A stretch of DNA of 64,000 nt from Hyphomicrobiales bacterium (GCA_013911885.1 JACESI010000007.1:62001-126000); one strand, 5' to 3'. Positions 19,017 through 30,402 are shown, numbered from the stretch's first letter. Notes: a model not told the origin generated them from the sequence alone. Translations and numbers: made by a program.

Positions 19017-20690
19017 ATGCTCAGTTCTCTGCGTATCCAGAACATTGTCCTGATTGAACGGCTCGACGTCGAATGGCGTTCGGGCCTGTCTGTGCTGACA
19101 GGGGAGACCGGCGCGGGCAAGTCGATCATCCTCGACAGTCTCTCGCTTGCCCTCGGCGCGCGCGGCGATGGCGGACTTGTGCGCTCGGGGGAGGAGAGTG
19201 GATCGGTCACGGCGGTGTTCGACCTGCCGCTCAATCATCCGGTGCGCGCGCTCCTGCGGGAAAACGATATTGACGATGAAGGCGACATCCTGCTTCGCCG
19301 GGTCCAGCGCGCGGATGGCCGCACCAAAGCCTTTGTCAACGATCAGCCGGTGAGCGCCGGGTTATTGCGCGATCTTGGACTTATGCTTGTGGAAATCCAC
19401 GGCCAGCACGCCGACCGCGCGCTGGTCGATACCGACAGTCACCGGGCGCTTGTCGATGCCTTTGGCGGGCTTGCCCATGAGGGCAATGCGGTCGGCATTG
19501 CCTATCGCAGCTGGCGGCAGAAGGAGCGCGCCCTGAAGGATTTGCGGGTCAAGGTCGAGGCGAGCGAGAACGAACGCGATTATCTGCGCGCCGTGCTCGA
19601 GGAACTCAAATCACTTCAGCCGGAAGCTGGCGAGGAGGAAGAACTCGCCGCACGGCGCCAGTCGATGATGAATGTCGAGAAGATCGCAACCGATATCAAC
19701 GAAGCCTATGAGGTGGTGAGCGGCCATGCCTCGCCCGTGCCAACGCTGTCGAGCCTTCTGCGCCAGCTCGAGCGCAAGGCCGAGCAGGCGCCGGGTCTTC
19801 TCGATGGTGCTATCGAAGGGCTGACGGGCGCGCTTGATGGGCTTGACCGCATGACGGCAGCGCTTGAGGAGGCCATTCGCACGACGAATTTCGATCCGCA
19901 GGAACTGGAACGGGTGGAGGAACGGCTGTTTGCCCTGCGCGCCGCCGCCCGCAAACACAAGGTGACCGCTGATCAGCTTACCGATCTCACGGTGCGTTTC
20001 ATGAACGATCTTGAGGCGATAGAGACCGGTGAGGAGCGCTTGCAGGCGCTGGAGGATGAAGAGCGCCGGGCGTTCCTGGCCTATCATCAGGAGGCTCTCA
20101 TCCTGAGTGCGCGGCGCGGCGAGGCGGCGGGCGATCTCGCCAATCAGGTGATGCAGGAACTGCCCGCGCTGAAGCTTGAAGCCGCGCGTTTCTCCGTGGC
20201 GCTTGCAAGCGATCTCGACCGGCCGGGAGCGAGCGGCTATGACACGGTGGAATTTCATGTCCAGACCAATCCCGGAACCCGCCCCGGACCGATCATGAAA
20301 GTCGCATCAGGCGGCGAGCTGTCCCGCTTTCTTCTCGCGCTCAAGGTGTCGCTTGCGGACAAAGGCTCCGCACCGACGCTGATTTTCGATGAGATCGATA
20401 CCGGCGTTGGCGGCGCGGTGGCCGAGGCGATCGGCGCGCGGCTTTCCCGGCTTGCCGAAAAAGTTCAGGTGCTTTCGGTCACCCATGCGCCGCAGGTGGC
20501 AGCGCGGGCGCAACACCATTTCCTGATCCATAAAGCGGCGGTGAAAGGCGAAAACCGGGTCGCGACCGACCTCACGCTTCTTGACGAAGCGGCACGGCGC
20601 GAGGAAATTGCGCGCATGCTTGCCGGGCATACCATCACCGATGAGGCCCGCGCGGCGGCGGATCAATTGATGGCTGGCGGTAAAAGGTAA
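19017..20690 (+). CDS. recN: RecN, SMC-like DNA repair ATPase
   Basis: Cytoplasmic SMC-family ATPase used in recombinational repair of double-strand breaks. The 557-residue protein opens with the RecN N-terminus LSSLRIQNIVLIERLDVEW and Walker A GETGAGKS (29-36), followed by long coiled-coil stretches (roughly 150-360). The C-terminal ATPase half has the ABC-type signature ASGGELSRFLLALK, Walker B TLIFDEIDTGVGG and the switch region VTHAPQVAARA. Its stop is 6 bases before the ligA GTG start, so both repair genes are likely cotranscribed. Confidence 0.97.
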   Translation: MLSSLRIQNIVLIERLDVEWRSGLSVLTGETGAGKSIILDSLSLALGARGDGGLVRSGEESGSVTAVFDLPLNHPVRALLRENDIDDEGDILLRRVQRADGRTKAFVNDQPVSAGLLRDLGLMLVEIHGQHADRALVDTDSHRALVDAFGGLAHEGNAVGIAYRSWRQKERALKDLRVKVEASENERDYLRAVLEELKSLQPEAGEEEELAARRQSMMNVEKIATDINEAYEVVSGHASPVPTLSSLLRQLERKAEQAPGLLDGAIEGLTGALDGLDRMTAALEEAIRTTNFDPQELERVEERLFALRAAARKHKVTADQLTDLTVRFMNDLEAIETGEERLQALEDEERRAFLAYHQEALILSARRGEAAGDLANQVMQELPALKLEAARFSVALASDLDRPGASGYDTVEFHVQTNPGTRPGPIMKVASGGELSRFLLALKVSLADKGSAPTLIFDEIDTGVGGAVAEAIGARLSRLAEKVQVLSVTHAPQVAARAQHHFLIHKAAVKGENRVATDLTLLDEAARREEIARMLAGHTITDEARAAADQLMAGGKR

Positions 20691-22838
<2,148 letters not shown>

Positions 22839-22921
22839 TCAGTCCATCACGAAAATGAACGCGACTTCCGCGTTTTCGTCGATTAATCTCGGTTTCCCTT
22901 CCCGGCAAGACGAGTGCCCTC

Positions 22922-23659
22922 ATGAAACACCCTACAGAATTCTGGCGCGGTTGCCGCGATGGTCTTCCCGTTTGCGCCGCCGCCTCGATTTTTGCGCTGG
23001 TTTTCGGCGGTGTCGCGGCGGAGAGGGGGTTGAGCTTCACCGAAGCCACCTTGATGACGTCGCTTGTCTATGCGGGTGCGAGCCAGTTCACCGCGCTGCA
23101 ATTCTGGCAGGAGCCGCTGCCTTATTTCACGATCATCCTTGTGGTGTTTGCGATCAATTTCCGCCATGTGCTCTATGGCGCATCGCTTGCCCACAAACTT
23201 GGCAATTTCTCCTGGGCGCAGCGCTTCGTCGGATTTTTCTTCCTTGTTGATCTGAATTTCGCACTCAGTGAGAAACGGTTCGAGGAAGGCGCGCGCACGC
23301 GCGGCGATGTCGGCCTGACGCCCTCATATTATTTCGGAATTGCCGCCTTGCTCTATCCGGTCTGGGTGATTTTCAGCATCATCGGCTATATTTTCGGCAA
23401 TCTGATCGAAGATCCGAAAGTCTATGGTCTCGACTTCATCCTGCCGATCTATTTTCTGACCCTGCTTTTTGGCTTTCGTATGCGAAGCAACTGGGTCTAT
23501 GTGGTGCTTGCCTCCGGCATCGCGACCTTTCTCGCCATTGTGACTGTTGGCTCGCCCTGGCATATCAGCATTGGCGCTGGCGTCGGCATGCTTGTTGGCG
23601 CGCTGATCGGGCCGAAGCGGGCGGTTGCCGGATCCGAATCGGAAGAGAGCCCGCGCTGA
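22922..23659 (+). CDS. azlC: AzlC-family amino-acid exporter, large subunit
   Basis: A 245-residue membrane protein of the AzlC/YgaZ family, which with a small AzlD/YgaH partner exports branched-chain amino acids or related compounds. The opening FWRGCRDGLPVCAAASIFALVFG and the conserved segment LVYAGASQFTALQFW are family hallmarks; seven or eight helices are visible. Its stop overlaps the azlD ATG (TGATG), showing coupled translation of the two subunits. It is some 80 bases after ligA, probably with its own promoter. The exact substrate is inferred from the family only. Confidence 0.9.
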   Translation: MKHPTEFWRGCRDGLPVCAAASIFALVFGGVAAERGLSFTEATLMTSLVYAGASQFTALQFWQEPLPYFTIILVVFAINFRHVLYGASLAHKLGNFSWAQRFVGFFFLVDLNFALSEKRFEEGARTRGDVGLTPSYYFGIAALLYPVWVIFSIIGYIFGNLIEDPKVYGLDFILPIYFLTLLFGFRMRSNWVYVVLASGIATFLAIVTVGSPWHISIGAGVGMLVGALIGPKRAVAGSESEESPR

Positions 23660-23952
23660 TGGAAACGATCTGGCTTATCCTCGCGCTAGGCGCCATCACC
23701 TACATCACCCGCTCTTCCGGCTATCTCATCGTGTCGCGGTTCGGGCGATTTCATCCGCGCGTCCTGGCAGCGCTTGATGCCATACCGGCGGCAGTGCTGA
23801 CGACCATCGTCATTCCGCCGGTGATCAATGGCGGTCTGGCGGAGCGGCTGGCCTTCATGGTCGCGCTGCTGGTCGCCTTTCGCTTTTCGGTGATTCCGAC
23901 AATCCTGATCGGTCTTGTCGTGCTTTCCGGCCTGCGCTTTGCCGGTTTTTAG
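23659..23952 (+). CDS. azlD: AzlD-family amino-acid exporter, small subunit
   Basis: A 97-residue membrane protein of the AzlD/YgaH family. The pattern of three to four helices, the motif ALGAITYITRSSGYLI near the start and PRVLAALDAIPAAVLTTIVIPP in the middle match the family. It overlaps azlC by one base and forms the second half of the exporter. The convergent aminopeptidase gene ends 20 bases downstream. Confidence 0.88.
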   Translation: METIWLILALGAITYITRSSGYLIVSRFGRFHPRVLAALDAIPAAVLTTIVIPPVINGGLAERLAFMVALLVAFRFSVIPTILIGLVVLSGLRFAGF

Positions 23953-23972
23953 GCTGATCGGGTGAGAGGCGT

Positions 23973-25787
23973 TCAGAGCGGCCGGGTTGCAGCCTCCAGC
24001 CACAGGCGATCTTGGCCTTCGAGCAAAGGCGCGATGCGCTGTCTGACCTCGCAATGATAGAAATCAAGCCAGGAGCGCTCACCCGCATCAAGAAAGTCCG
24101 GTTCGATCAATGTGCGGTCGATCGGGGCGAAGGTGAGGGTTTCAAAACCCATCATCGGCCGTTCGCCACCTGCAATCTCGGCAGGCTCTGTGACAATGAG
24201 CAGATTTTCGATGCGGATGCCGTAGGCGGCGGTCTTGTAGAAGCCAGGTTCATTGGAAACAATCATTCCGGGCTCCAGCGGAACAGTAGAGATCTTGGAA
24301 ATGCGCTGTGGTCCCTCGTGCACACCGAGAAACGAGCCGACGCCGTGGCCGGTGCCGTGGTCGAAATCAAGGCCGTGCTGCCAGAGCGCATGGCGTGCGA
24401 AGGCGTCGATCTGCGCGCCCGATGTTCCCTCTGGAAAACGCAGACGCGCGATCGCAATCATGCCCTTGAGAACCAGTGTGAAATGGCGCTTCATCGCAGC
24501 GTCAGGTGTGCCGATTGCCACCGTGCGGGTGATGTCGGTGGTGCCGTCCTGATATTGGCCACCGGAATCGATGAGATAGAGCGTGCCGTTTTCAAAGCGC
24601 CGGTTGGTCGCTTCGGTGACGCGGTAATGCACAATCGCACCATTCGGCCCGAAGCCGGAAATCGTGTCGAATGACAGATCGCAAAGCCGCACTCCATCAG
24701 CCTCTCCCATCATGCGCCTGAAAGTTTCAAGCTGGCGGGCGGCCTGAATTTCATCAAGCGCTTCAGCCGGCCTGCGCGAAAGCCAGGCGAGGAAACGGCA
24801 AATCGCCGCCCCGTCGCGCCGGTGCGCGCGCCTGCTGCCTTCGCGTTCTGCCGCGTTCTTGCGTGCTTTCGGCAGGATGCACGGATCCTGAGCTTCGATC
24901 AGCGCGCCGCCTGCCGCCTCGATATGGGTTTTGAAGACAGCCGAAGCATTTGACGGATCGAGGGCGATCGGACCGGATATTGCCTCAAGGCTCTGCAGGA
25001 GGGCGTCGCGGGGCCGCAGGGTGACGTAAGGGGTGAGTGCATCACGAATATCGGGCGGGCATTTCGCCGGATCAAGGAAAAGCTCCGCCTTGCCCGAAGC
25101 CGGAACGATCATGAACGCAAGGACAAGCGGCGTATGCGGCACATCGGCGCCGCGAATATTCAAAAGCCAGCAGATCGAATCCGGTTGAGTCAGAAGAAAG
25201 GCCGCCGCTTTCAGGCGCAGGATTTCGCCTTGCAGGGCCGTGATCTTTTCAAAGGCCGCTTGTCCTGCATATTCGAGAGGCTGGAGGCTCACCAGCGCTG
25301 CTGGCAGGGCGGGCTGATCCTGCCAGATTCGGTCGACCAGATTATCGCTCGCGACAAGGTTCGCGCCTGCCTTTTCCGAAGCCTTGCTGAGTTTCGCGAC
25401 ATCGTTCACCGTGTGCAGCCAGGGGTCATAGGCAAGCCGCATGCCGGGCTTCAGCGTTTTCTCAAGCCAGGCGACTATTGTTTGATCTGCGCTGTTGATC
25501 GGCTCGATCACACTGGTCGCGACCTGATCGCGGACCTGCAGCGTGTAGCGGCCATCCACGAAGATCGCAGCCCTGTCGTGAAGGATAACCGCTATCCCGG
25601 CTGACCCGGTGAAGCCCGTCGCGAAGGCGAGGCGTTCGGCATGAGGGGGCACATATTCGCCCTGATGCTCATCGGCGCGCGGAACAAGAAATCCGTCAAA
25701 GCCGGCGGCGCGCATGACCTCCCGCAGCTTCGCAATGCGCTGTGGGTTGCCGGCGCCTTCGGGGGGGGCTGAAAAATCCTGAAACAT
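23973..25787 (-). CDS. pepP: Xaa-Pro aminopeptidase (M24B, aminopeptidase P type)
   Basis: Metallopeptidase that removes an N-terminal residue preceding proline. The 604-residue protein is the long, three-domain form: two creatinase-like N-terminal domains (first with LVPRADEHQGEYVPPHAERLA) and a C-terminal pita-bread domain. Metal-site elements are LIDSGGQYQDGTTDITRT (two aspartates), GTGHGVG (histidine), NEPGFYK and IRIENLL (glutamates). No signal peptide is seen, so it is probably cytoplasmic. It is a single gene on the minus strand, convergent with azlCD. The pepP name is by family. Confidence 0.9.
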   Translation of the reverse strand: MFQDFSAPPEGAGNPQRIAKLREVMRAAGFDGFLVPRADEHQGEYVPPHAERLAFATGFTGSAGIAVILHDRAAIFVDGRYTLQVRDQVATSVIEPINSADQTIVAWLEKTLKPGMRLAYDPWLHTVNDVAKLSKASEKAGANLVASDNLVDRIWQDQPALPAALVSLQPLEYAGQAAFEKITALQGEILRLKAAAFLLTQPDSICWLLNIRGADVPHTPLVLAFMIVPASGKAELFLDPAKCPPDIRDALTPYVTLRPRDALLQSLEAISGPIALDPSNASAVFKTHIEAAGGALIEAQDPCILPKARKNAAEREGSRRAHRRDGAAICRFLAWLSRRPAEALDEIQAARQLETFRRMMGEADGVRLCDLSFDTISGFGPNGAIVHYRVTEATNRRFENGTLYLIDSGGQYQDGTTDITRTVAIGTPDAAMKRHFTLVLKGMIAIARLRFPEGTSGAQIDAFARHALWQHGLDFDHGTGHGVGSFLGVHEGPQRISKISTVPLEPGMIVSNEPGFYKTAAYGIRIENLLIVTEPAEIAGGERPMMGFETLTFAPIDRTLIEPDFLDAGERSWLDFYHCEVRQRIAPLLEGQDRLWLEAATRPL

Positions 25788-26085
25788 GTTGATCCGAGCC
25801 GTTTACATGACGCCCCAACCCATAGCCGAAAGCGAGAGTGCCCGGCAATCTTTTGTGGGTTTCAAAAAGGCAGCCATGCACGCCTGTGGTCCTTTCCGGA
25901 TGGGGCCCTGAGCGAATGTGACGATCTGATTGCAGATTCTTAAATCTTAACAAAGGGTCTATGCATTTTTTGCAGTGCAGCAACCCTTTATTGTGCCTAC
26001 CGGAACCGCTTGTGAAAGACTATTTTAGGACTGTGAAGAAAATTCGGTCCCTCCCAACCGACTTTCAGAAACTTTAGGAAATGCC
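25788..26085. other. Intergenic region between aminopeptidase P and a small gene
   Basis: Nearly 300 bases that should hold divergent promoters: for the aminopeptidase gene on the minus strand and the 54-residue gene on the plus strand. The right half is AT-rich. No convincing coding frame and no clear paired promoter boxes were seen. Confidence 0.4.
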
Positions 26086-26250
26086 ATGAATAAAAAATCA
26101 TTCTTTACAGGCTTGATCGAAGCAAGACAGCGTCAGGCGAACCGTTATATCAATGGTTATCTCCTCACCCTCGATGACGCGACCTTGACGAGCAGAGGTT
26201 ACAATCGGAAAGATCTTTTGAAAAAAGATTCTGCTTCTTTTCCGGTCTAG
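26086..26250 (+). CDS. Small 54-residue conserved-looking protein
   Basis: A short gene starting at ATG 26086 with TAGGA eight bases upstream and ending at TAG 26250. The product starts MNKKSFFTGLIEARQRQAN and continues with RYINGYLLTLDDATLTSRGYNRKDLL. The pattern of basic helix, then leucine-rich LTLDD...L...GY.R..L, resembles the DUF1127-like small proteins frequent in rhizobia, some of which affect RNA and phosphate metabolism. That family link is my inference from the pattern. A bidirectional terminator follows at 26330. It has no neighbours in an operon. Confidence 0.65.
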   Translation: MNKKSFFTGLIEARQRQANRYINGYLLTLDDATLTSRGYNRKDLLKKDSASFPV

Positions 26251-26329
26251 GATTTTACTGAAAAATCCCTCTTTCTGGATAAAATGCGCATGAGAATGCG
26301 ATATCAGAAAGTTTGATACCAGAATCAAA

Positions 26330-26353
26330 AACGGGGCCTTTTGGCCCCGTTTC
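26330..26353. terminator. Bidirectional terminator between the small gene and prmA
   Basis: Perfect inverted repeat AAACGGGGCC / GGCCCCGTTT with a TTTT loop. The flanking A-run and T-run allow it to act on both strands, ending the small gene on the plus strand and prmA on the minus strand. Confidence 0.85.
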
Positions 26354-26370
26354 CATCTGGGCCGCAGGAT

Positions 26371-27234
26371 CTATGGTCTTTCCAGTATCAGCGTTGTCCA
26401 ACCCTCGCGGTGCAGCGCGGCGCTGAGACTTGCCCCTTGCGCGCGGTATGCTGCAAGGACGGATGCCTGCTGATGGATCAGAAGGCCCGAGAGGATGATC
26501 GTCGCATGGGCGGCAAGATGCTTGCTCATCGGATAGGCGAGGGCGCGCAGGGGCCCAGCCAGAATATTCGCGACAACAAGGCCGAACGGACCTCTTTCCC
26601 GGAATACCGGATGGTGAAAACCGGCGGCGGTGATACAGCTCACCAGATTCTGCACGCCGTTCAGCCGCATGTTTTCGCGCGCAACGCTGACGGATACCGG
26701 GTCGATATCGGTTGCAAGAACGGGCAGTCGCGTTTCAAGCGCGAGGGCGGCAGCAAGAACACCGGAGCCGGTGCCAAGATCGAGAATATTTCTGTAGCGA
26801 TAGCGCTTGGTGACAAGGGCGATCGCCTCGAGGCAGCCTGCTGTCGTGCCATGATGTCCTGTGCCGAAGGCCTGATTGGCCTCGATCAGGATCGCATGAT
26901 GATGCGCTCGCACCTTGTCTGCGTCATGGCTGCCATAGACAAAGTTGCGCCCGACAATGACCGGTTTCAGGTCTTTCAAGCCTTCCTTCACCCAGTCGGT
27001 GTCTTCGGGCAGGGCGGCCTTTTTCATCGTGGCGGCATCGGGGCCGAGTTCCTCGATCAGGACGGCTTCATCCACATCCTCATGAAGATAGATGTCGACA
27101 CGCCAGGATTGCGGATTTCCCGGCTCCTCGAAAGTTGCCGCAGCCGGATAGAAGAGCGCATCCGAATTGGCGGCGCGCTGGGAGATTTCCTCGGCGAGGT
27201 CGCGTGCGAAGAAACCGGTAAGAACGTAAGTCAT
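26371..27234 (-). CDS. prmA: PrmA, ribosomal protein L11 methyltransferase
   Basis: SAM-dependent enzyme that methylates ribosomal protein L11. The frame is open to 27288, but I start at ATG 27234 (MTYVLTG), which has an AGGAAAG ribosome site; this gives 287 residues. The N-terminal substrate-recognition domain is followed by the SAM fold: AFGTGHHGTTAGCLEAI, the glycine motif LDLGTGSGVLAAAL, ATDIDPVSV and the PrmA-type NILAGPL (in place of NPPY). Size and motif order match PrmA. It reads toward the bidirectional terminator. Confidence 0.93.
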   Translation of the reverse strand: MTYVLTGFFARDLAEEISQRAANSDALFYPAAATFEEPGNPQSWRVDIYLHEDVDEAVLIEELGPDAATMKKAALPEDTDWVKEGLKDLKPVIVGRNFVYGSHDADKVRAHHHAILIEANQAFGTGHHGTTAGCLEAIALVTKRYRYRNILDLGTGSGVLAAALALETRLPVLATDIDPVSVSVARENMRLNGVQNLVSCITAAGFHHPVFRERGPFGLVVANILAGPLRALAYPMSKHLAAHATIILSGLLIHQQASVLAAYRAQGASLSAALHREGWTTLILERP

Positions 27235-27296
27235 GTGGGCTTTCCTGTTTTCCCTTGCTTCGGGCCTGAGGACAGGCGCGACTTTCACTTTCGCGA

Positions 27297-27321
27297 TGTC
27301 CTGTCCTGTCCTGTCCTGGCC
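27297..27321. repeat. Pentanucleotide tandem repeat TGTCC
   Basis: Four perfect TGTCC copies (27297-27316) and a fifth with one change (TGGCC) lie between the divergently read prmA and the secreted-protein gene, 63 bases upstream of the prmA start. Such repeats can change copy number by slippage; whether this one does is unknown. Confidence 0.8.
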
Positions 27322-27494
27322 TGGCGCAACTTCGATGGTGTCGTCCGTCGAATTCCAGTCTTATTGGTTTCGTGCACGCGCTTCAACGATGTGTACCGTG
27401 AAGGATTGCGCGGCTTTCAATCGACACTAAAAAATCCATCTGGTACATACCTGAATAATCCGGCTTTGAAAGGCCTGTTCCAAGGGGAAATTTG

Positions 27495-29507
27495 ATGACG
27501 TCACTCTGGAAGCTCAAGCCGGTTCTGGTCAGCCTTTGCGTGATCCTTGCCTTTTCCGGTCCTGCTTTTTCAAGCGAGGCCGTGCTTCAGGGCTTTTTCG
27601 ATCAATTGAGACAACGCGGTTTCAGCGCCACCCTGTCCGGGGTCGCGCAGGAGGGCGATGCTCTTTCCGTCGCCGAGATCGTGATCAGAAACGACAGCGA
27701 TGATGCGGGAAGCATCACCATCAAAGACCTGTCTGCCGCCAAACTTGCAGCCGCCAAAGGCGGTGGTCTTGAAGGCGATCTTCTCAGTATCGGCAAGCTT
27801 GAGGTAAGCTTCGGGGCGGTGAGTGCGCATTTTCCGGATATCGCCATCACTGAGTTCAGCTTCCCGCAGATGGATCTTCTTTTCCCCGCTGTCGCTGTCA
27901 AAGATGCAAAAGAGACTGCTCCCCCTAAGCGCGATCTTGCAGCATTCCTGCTGGGCGACATCCACGTCTTTCTTGCAGAAATTTCGTTAAAGGCGATGAA
28001 TGTCAGTCCGGCGACACTTGTATTTTCGAACGGCACGGCCAAGACCACGGTCAGAACAGGCGCGCTCAGCCTTGCTGCCATCACGGATCATGTGCTCGGG
28101 CATCTTGCGTTAGGCTCGGTCGAAATCGAGCAGACGGGTTCGAGTTCGGGCGATTTCCGGATGGTGACGGGCGCTTTCTCAGTTTCAGAATATGATTTTT
28201 CGGAAAATGCGCGGGCGATCCTGCCGGCGCATTACAAAGACGGTATTGGCGATAGCGAATGGCGCACGATCAGCGGCCCGCTCTCGTTTGAAAATCTCGT
28301 GTTCACCAGCGCGGACGGCACCACCCGTCTGGCCAAGGCGCTGATTACTGCGACCCGGGTGCGCCAGCTTACGCGCCCGCCGCGCGCCATTCTCGAAAGT
28401 ATCCGCGCTCTCGACGACAAGGCCCTGGCGGAAAATGGTGATGCGGCTGAGCCGCACGCGTTTCAGCGTGCCATGGCGATTTTCCGGCCGATGTCGGAAT
28501 ATGTCGGCGCGGCGCTGGAAGGGCTCGAAATCACGCCACCCGATGCAGCATCGACCAGGGTTGAAACCATCGCGGTCGATCGTTTTTCGTCGATCGAAGG
28601 TATCGGCTCGATCATCGCCAGCAATGTCGACATTCGTCCCTCTACGGATAAGGGCAGCGCGACCCTGGGCAGGCTCGCAATCAGCGATGTGCGGTTTCCA
28701 GAATTTGCGGAACTGGCACAATCGACCGATGAGCCGGCCGCCAATCCGGCACTCCTCGCGCTTTTCGATCCTGCGGCGGCTCCGGCCTCCACGCTGGGCG
28801 GCCTCACGGCCGAGAACATTGTCGTCAACCGCGAAATCGGCTCGTTTTCGATCGATCAGGTGGCGGTGGCTTTGCGGGACTATGTGAAATTGATCCCAAC
28901 CGTGGTTGATTTCACATTTGACACTTTGTCCGTTCCCCTTGGAACATGGTCAGGGCCCAACAACATTATCGATCTTCTAAAAGCGCTTGGCTATGACACC
29001 CTCGTCATGAACGGGACAAGCAAAATGCACTGGGACCCGGCGACATCGACGCTGCATCTCGATGAGACCACAGTTTCCGCCGATGAGATCGGGGATAGCC
29101 ATCTGGAGGGCGCCATTACCGGCATCTCGCGCGAAATGCTCGAGCAACCGCAGGCCGCGGCGGCGGATATTGACAAGCTCAAGCTTGCGACCCTGCGCCT
29201 TTCGGTCACGGACAAGTCTTTCATCAACCGTTTCGCGACCTATATTGCAAGTCAGACCGGAACCAGCCCTGATGAAGTCAAGGCGCAATATGGTGTGCTC
29301 GCGAGCGCGCCGCTCGATTTGTTGCAGAATCCGGAATTTCAGGCGAAAGCGCGGGCCGAGATTGCAAAGTTTCTGGCTGATCCGAAAAGCCTGACACTTT
29401 CGATGGAACCAAAAGAGCAGCAATCCCTGATCGGAATTTTCCTGATGTTGCAGCAGTTGCCGAGCGAGCTTGTGAAAGCGCTCAATCTCGACATCAAGGC
29501 CGAATAG
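27495..29507 (+). CDS. Large secreted protein of unknown function
   Basis: I do not recognise the family. From ATG 27495 the protein has 670 residues and starts with a signal peptide (hydrophobic stretch about 9-25, probable cleavage after GPAFS or FSS). The mature part is rich in alternating hydrophobic residues with the look of repeated beta structure, has many Ala, Ser, Asp and no cysteine that I can see, and ends with a helical segment (LIGIFLMLQQLPSEL). This is consistent with a periplasmic or outer-membrane-associated protein; no catalytic motif is visible. It stands alone: prmA is divergent and the next gene is convergent. Base composition looks like the neighbours. Confidence 0.75.
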   Translation: MTSLWKLKPVLVSLCVILAFSGPAFSSEAVLQGFFDQLRQRGFSATLSGVAQEGDALSVAEIVIRNDSDDAGSITIKDLSAAKLAAAKGGGLEGDLLSIGKLEVSFGAVSAHFPDIAITEFSFPQMDLLFPAVAVKDAKETAPPKRDLAAFLLGDIHVFLAEISLKAMNVSPATLVFSNGTAKTTVRTGALSLAAITDHVLGHLALGSVEIEQTGSSSGDFRMVTGAFSVSEYDFSENARAILPAHYKDGIGDSEWRTISGPLSFENLVFTSADGTTRLAKALITATRVRQLTRPPRAILESIRALDDKALAENGDAAEPHAFQRAMAIFRPMSEYVGAALEGLEITPPDAASTRVETIAVDRFSSIEGIGSIIASNVDIRPSTDKGSATLGRLAISDVRFPEFAELAQSTDEPAANPALLALFDPAAAPASTLGGLTAENIVVNREIGSFSIDQVAVALRDYVKLIPTVVDFTFDTLSVPLGTWSGPNNIIDLLKALGYDTLVMNGTSKMHWDPATSTLHLDETTVSADEIGDSHLEGAITGISREMLEQPQAAAADIDKLKLATLRLSVTDKSFINRFATYIASQTGTSPDEVKAQYGVLASAPLDLLQNPEFQAKARAEIAKFLADPKSLTLSMEPKEQQSLIGIFLMLQQLPSELVKALNLDIKAE

Positions 29508-29575
29508 GCACGTGGCCTTGGCCGTTTGCCGTCAGGAATGCCCTGCTGATCCGGTGAGTTGTGATCGACCGTCGT

Positions 29576-29959
29576 TCAAAGGGCGGTCTTTCGGTCGCGG
29601 AGATGATTGCGCCCGTCGGTGATGGGAACATTTTCCTGCGCATACGGATCCACCCCCTCGATGCAGGCGATGTTGACGCCGAATGTATCGGGAAACGAGC
29701 GGCGCTGGTGGTGGGTATAAATTCCGCAGACCGAGCAGAAATAATGCTTCGCCGTATTGGTGTTGAACTGATAGAGCGAGAGCTTGTCGGCCCCGCGCAC
29801 CACAGCAAGGTCGTCCTTGTGCACCGTCGCTACAATCGTGCCACGGCGCGAACAGATCGAACAATTGCAGCGGCGCATGTCCTCAAGCCCATTCGGCATA
29901 TTGAGAGCAAGTTCGACTGCGCCGCAATGGCAGGTGGATTTCAGCGCACCCTCTGACAT
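29576..29959 (-). CDS. GFA-family zinc protein (glutathione-dependent formaldehyde-activating type)
   Basis: A 127-residue protein of the GFA/CENP-V fold. Zinc-binding cysteines are arranged as CHCGAVEL (about 10-17), CNCSICSRRG (about 31-40) and FCSVCGIYTHHQRR (about 74-87), the classic three-cluster layout. Named members bind glutathione and formaldehyde, but many homologues have no known substrate, so a detoxification role is only a family-level inference. It is convergent with the secreted orphan gene and divergent from the tautomerase-like gene, with about 70 bases between starts. Confidence 0.85.
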   Translation of the reverse strand: MSEGALKSTCHCGAVELALNMPNGLEDMRRCNCSICSRRGTIVATVHKDDLAVVRGADKLSLYQFNTNTAKHYFCSVCGIYTHHQRRSFPDTFGVNIACIEGVDPYAQENVPITDGRNHLRDRKTAL

Positions 29960-30030
29960 TTTCGTTACCAGTTCTTATGATCTCGTCAGTAAACTATACG
30001 AATTCGGACATTTGAAAAGAGAAACACATC

Positions 30031-30402
30031 ATGCCGGCCATTCGCATCGAAATTTCGGATCAGACCGATCGCGCGACGATGCTGCGTATTCGCGACAGCG
30101 TGAAAAAGGCGGTTCTCGTCACCCTCGCGCCGAAAGAGACCAAGTTTGATTATGTGACGATTTATGGTGTTGTCGCGGAATATGGCGATGGCATTCCGCT
30201 GATCACGGTGGACCTGCGCCCCGGGCGCGAAGCGGTTCGCAAGAAAGCGCTGGTGGATGCGATTGCCGCGATCCTGAAAAACGAAATTGGCGTCACACCG
30301 GAAGATATCTATGTCCTTTTCCGCGAGATCCCGGCAAGCAACCACTTCACCGGCGGCATTGCGCTGAAGGAATGGGTGCCTGCGAACCGGCTCGAAGAAT
30401 AA
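30031..30402 (+). CDS. Tautomerase-superfamily protein
   Basis: A 123-residue protein that starts MPAIRIEIS, so removal of Met would expose an N-terminal proline, the catalytic residue of the 4-oxalocrotonate tautomerase superfamily. The beta-alpha-beta layout, the second strand region DIYVLFREIPASNHFTGG and the length of about 120 residues fit the fused, cis-CaaD-like or tautomerase_2 subgroup. The natural substrate cannot be inferred. It is divergent from the GFA-family gene and convergent with the helicase gene. Confidence 0.8.
   Translation: MPAIRIEISDQTDRATMLRIRDSVKKAVLVTLAPKETKFDYVTIYGVVAEYGDGIPLITVDLRPGREAVRKKALVDAIAAILKNEIGVTPEDIYVLFREIPASNHFTGGIALKEWVPANRLEE

Noticed and set aside
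26341..27495. 384-codon plus-strand frame opposite prmA
   Set aside because: It runs through the terminator and opposite the SAM motif of prmA; composition is that of an antisense shadow.
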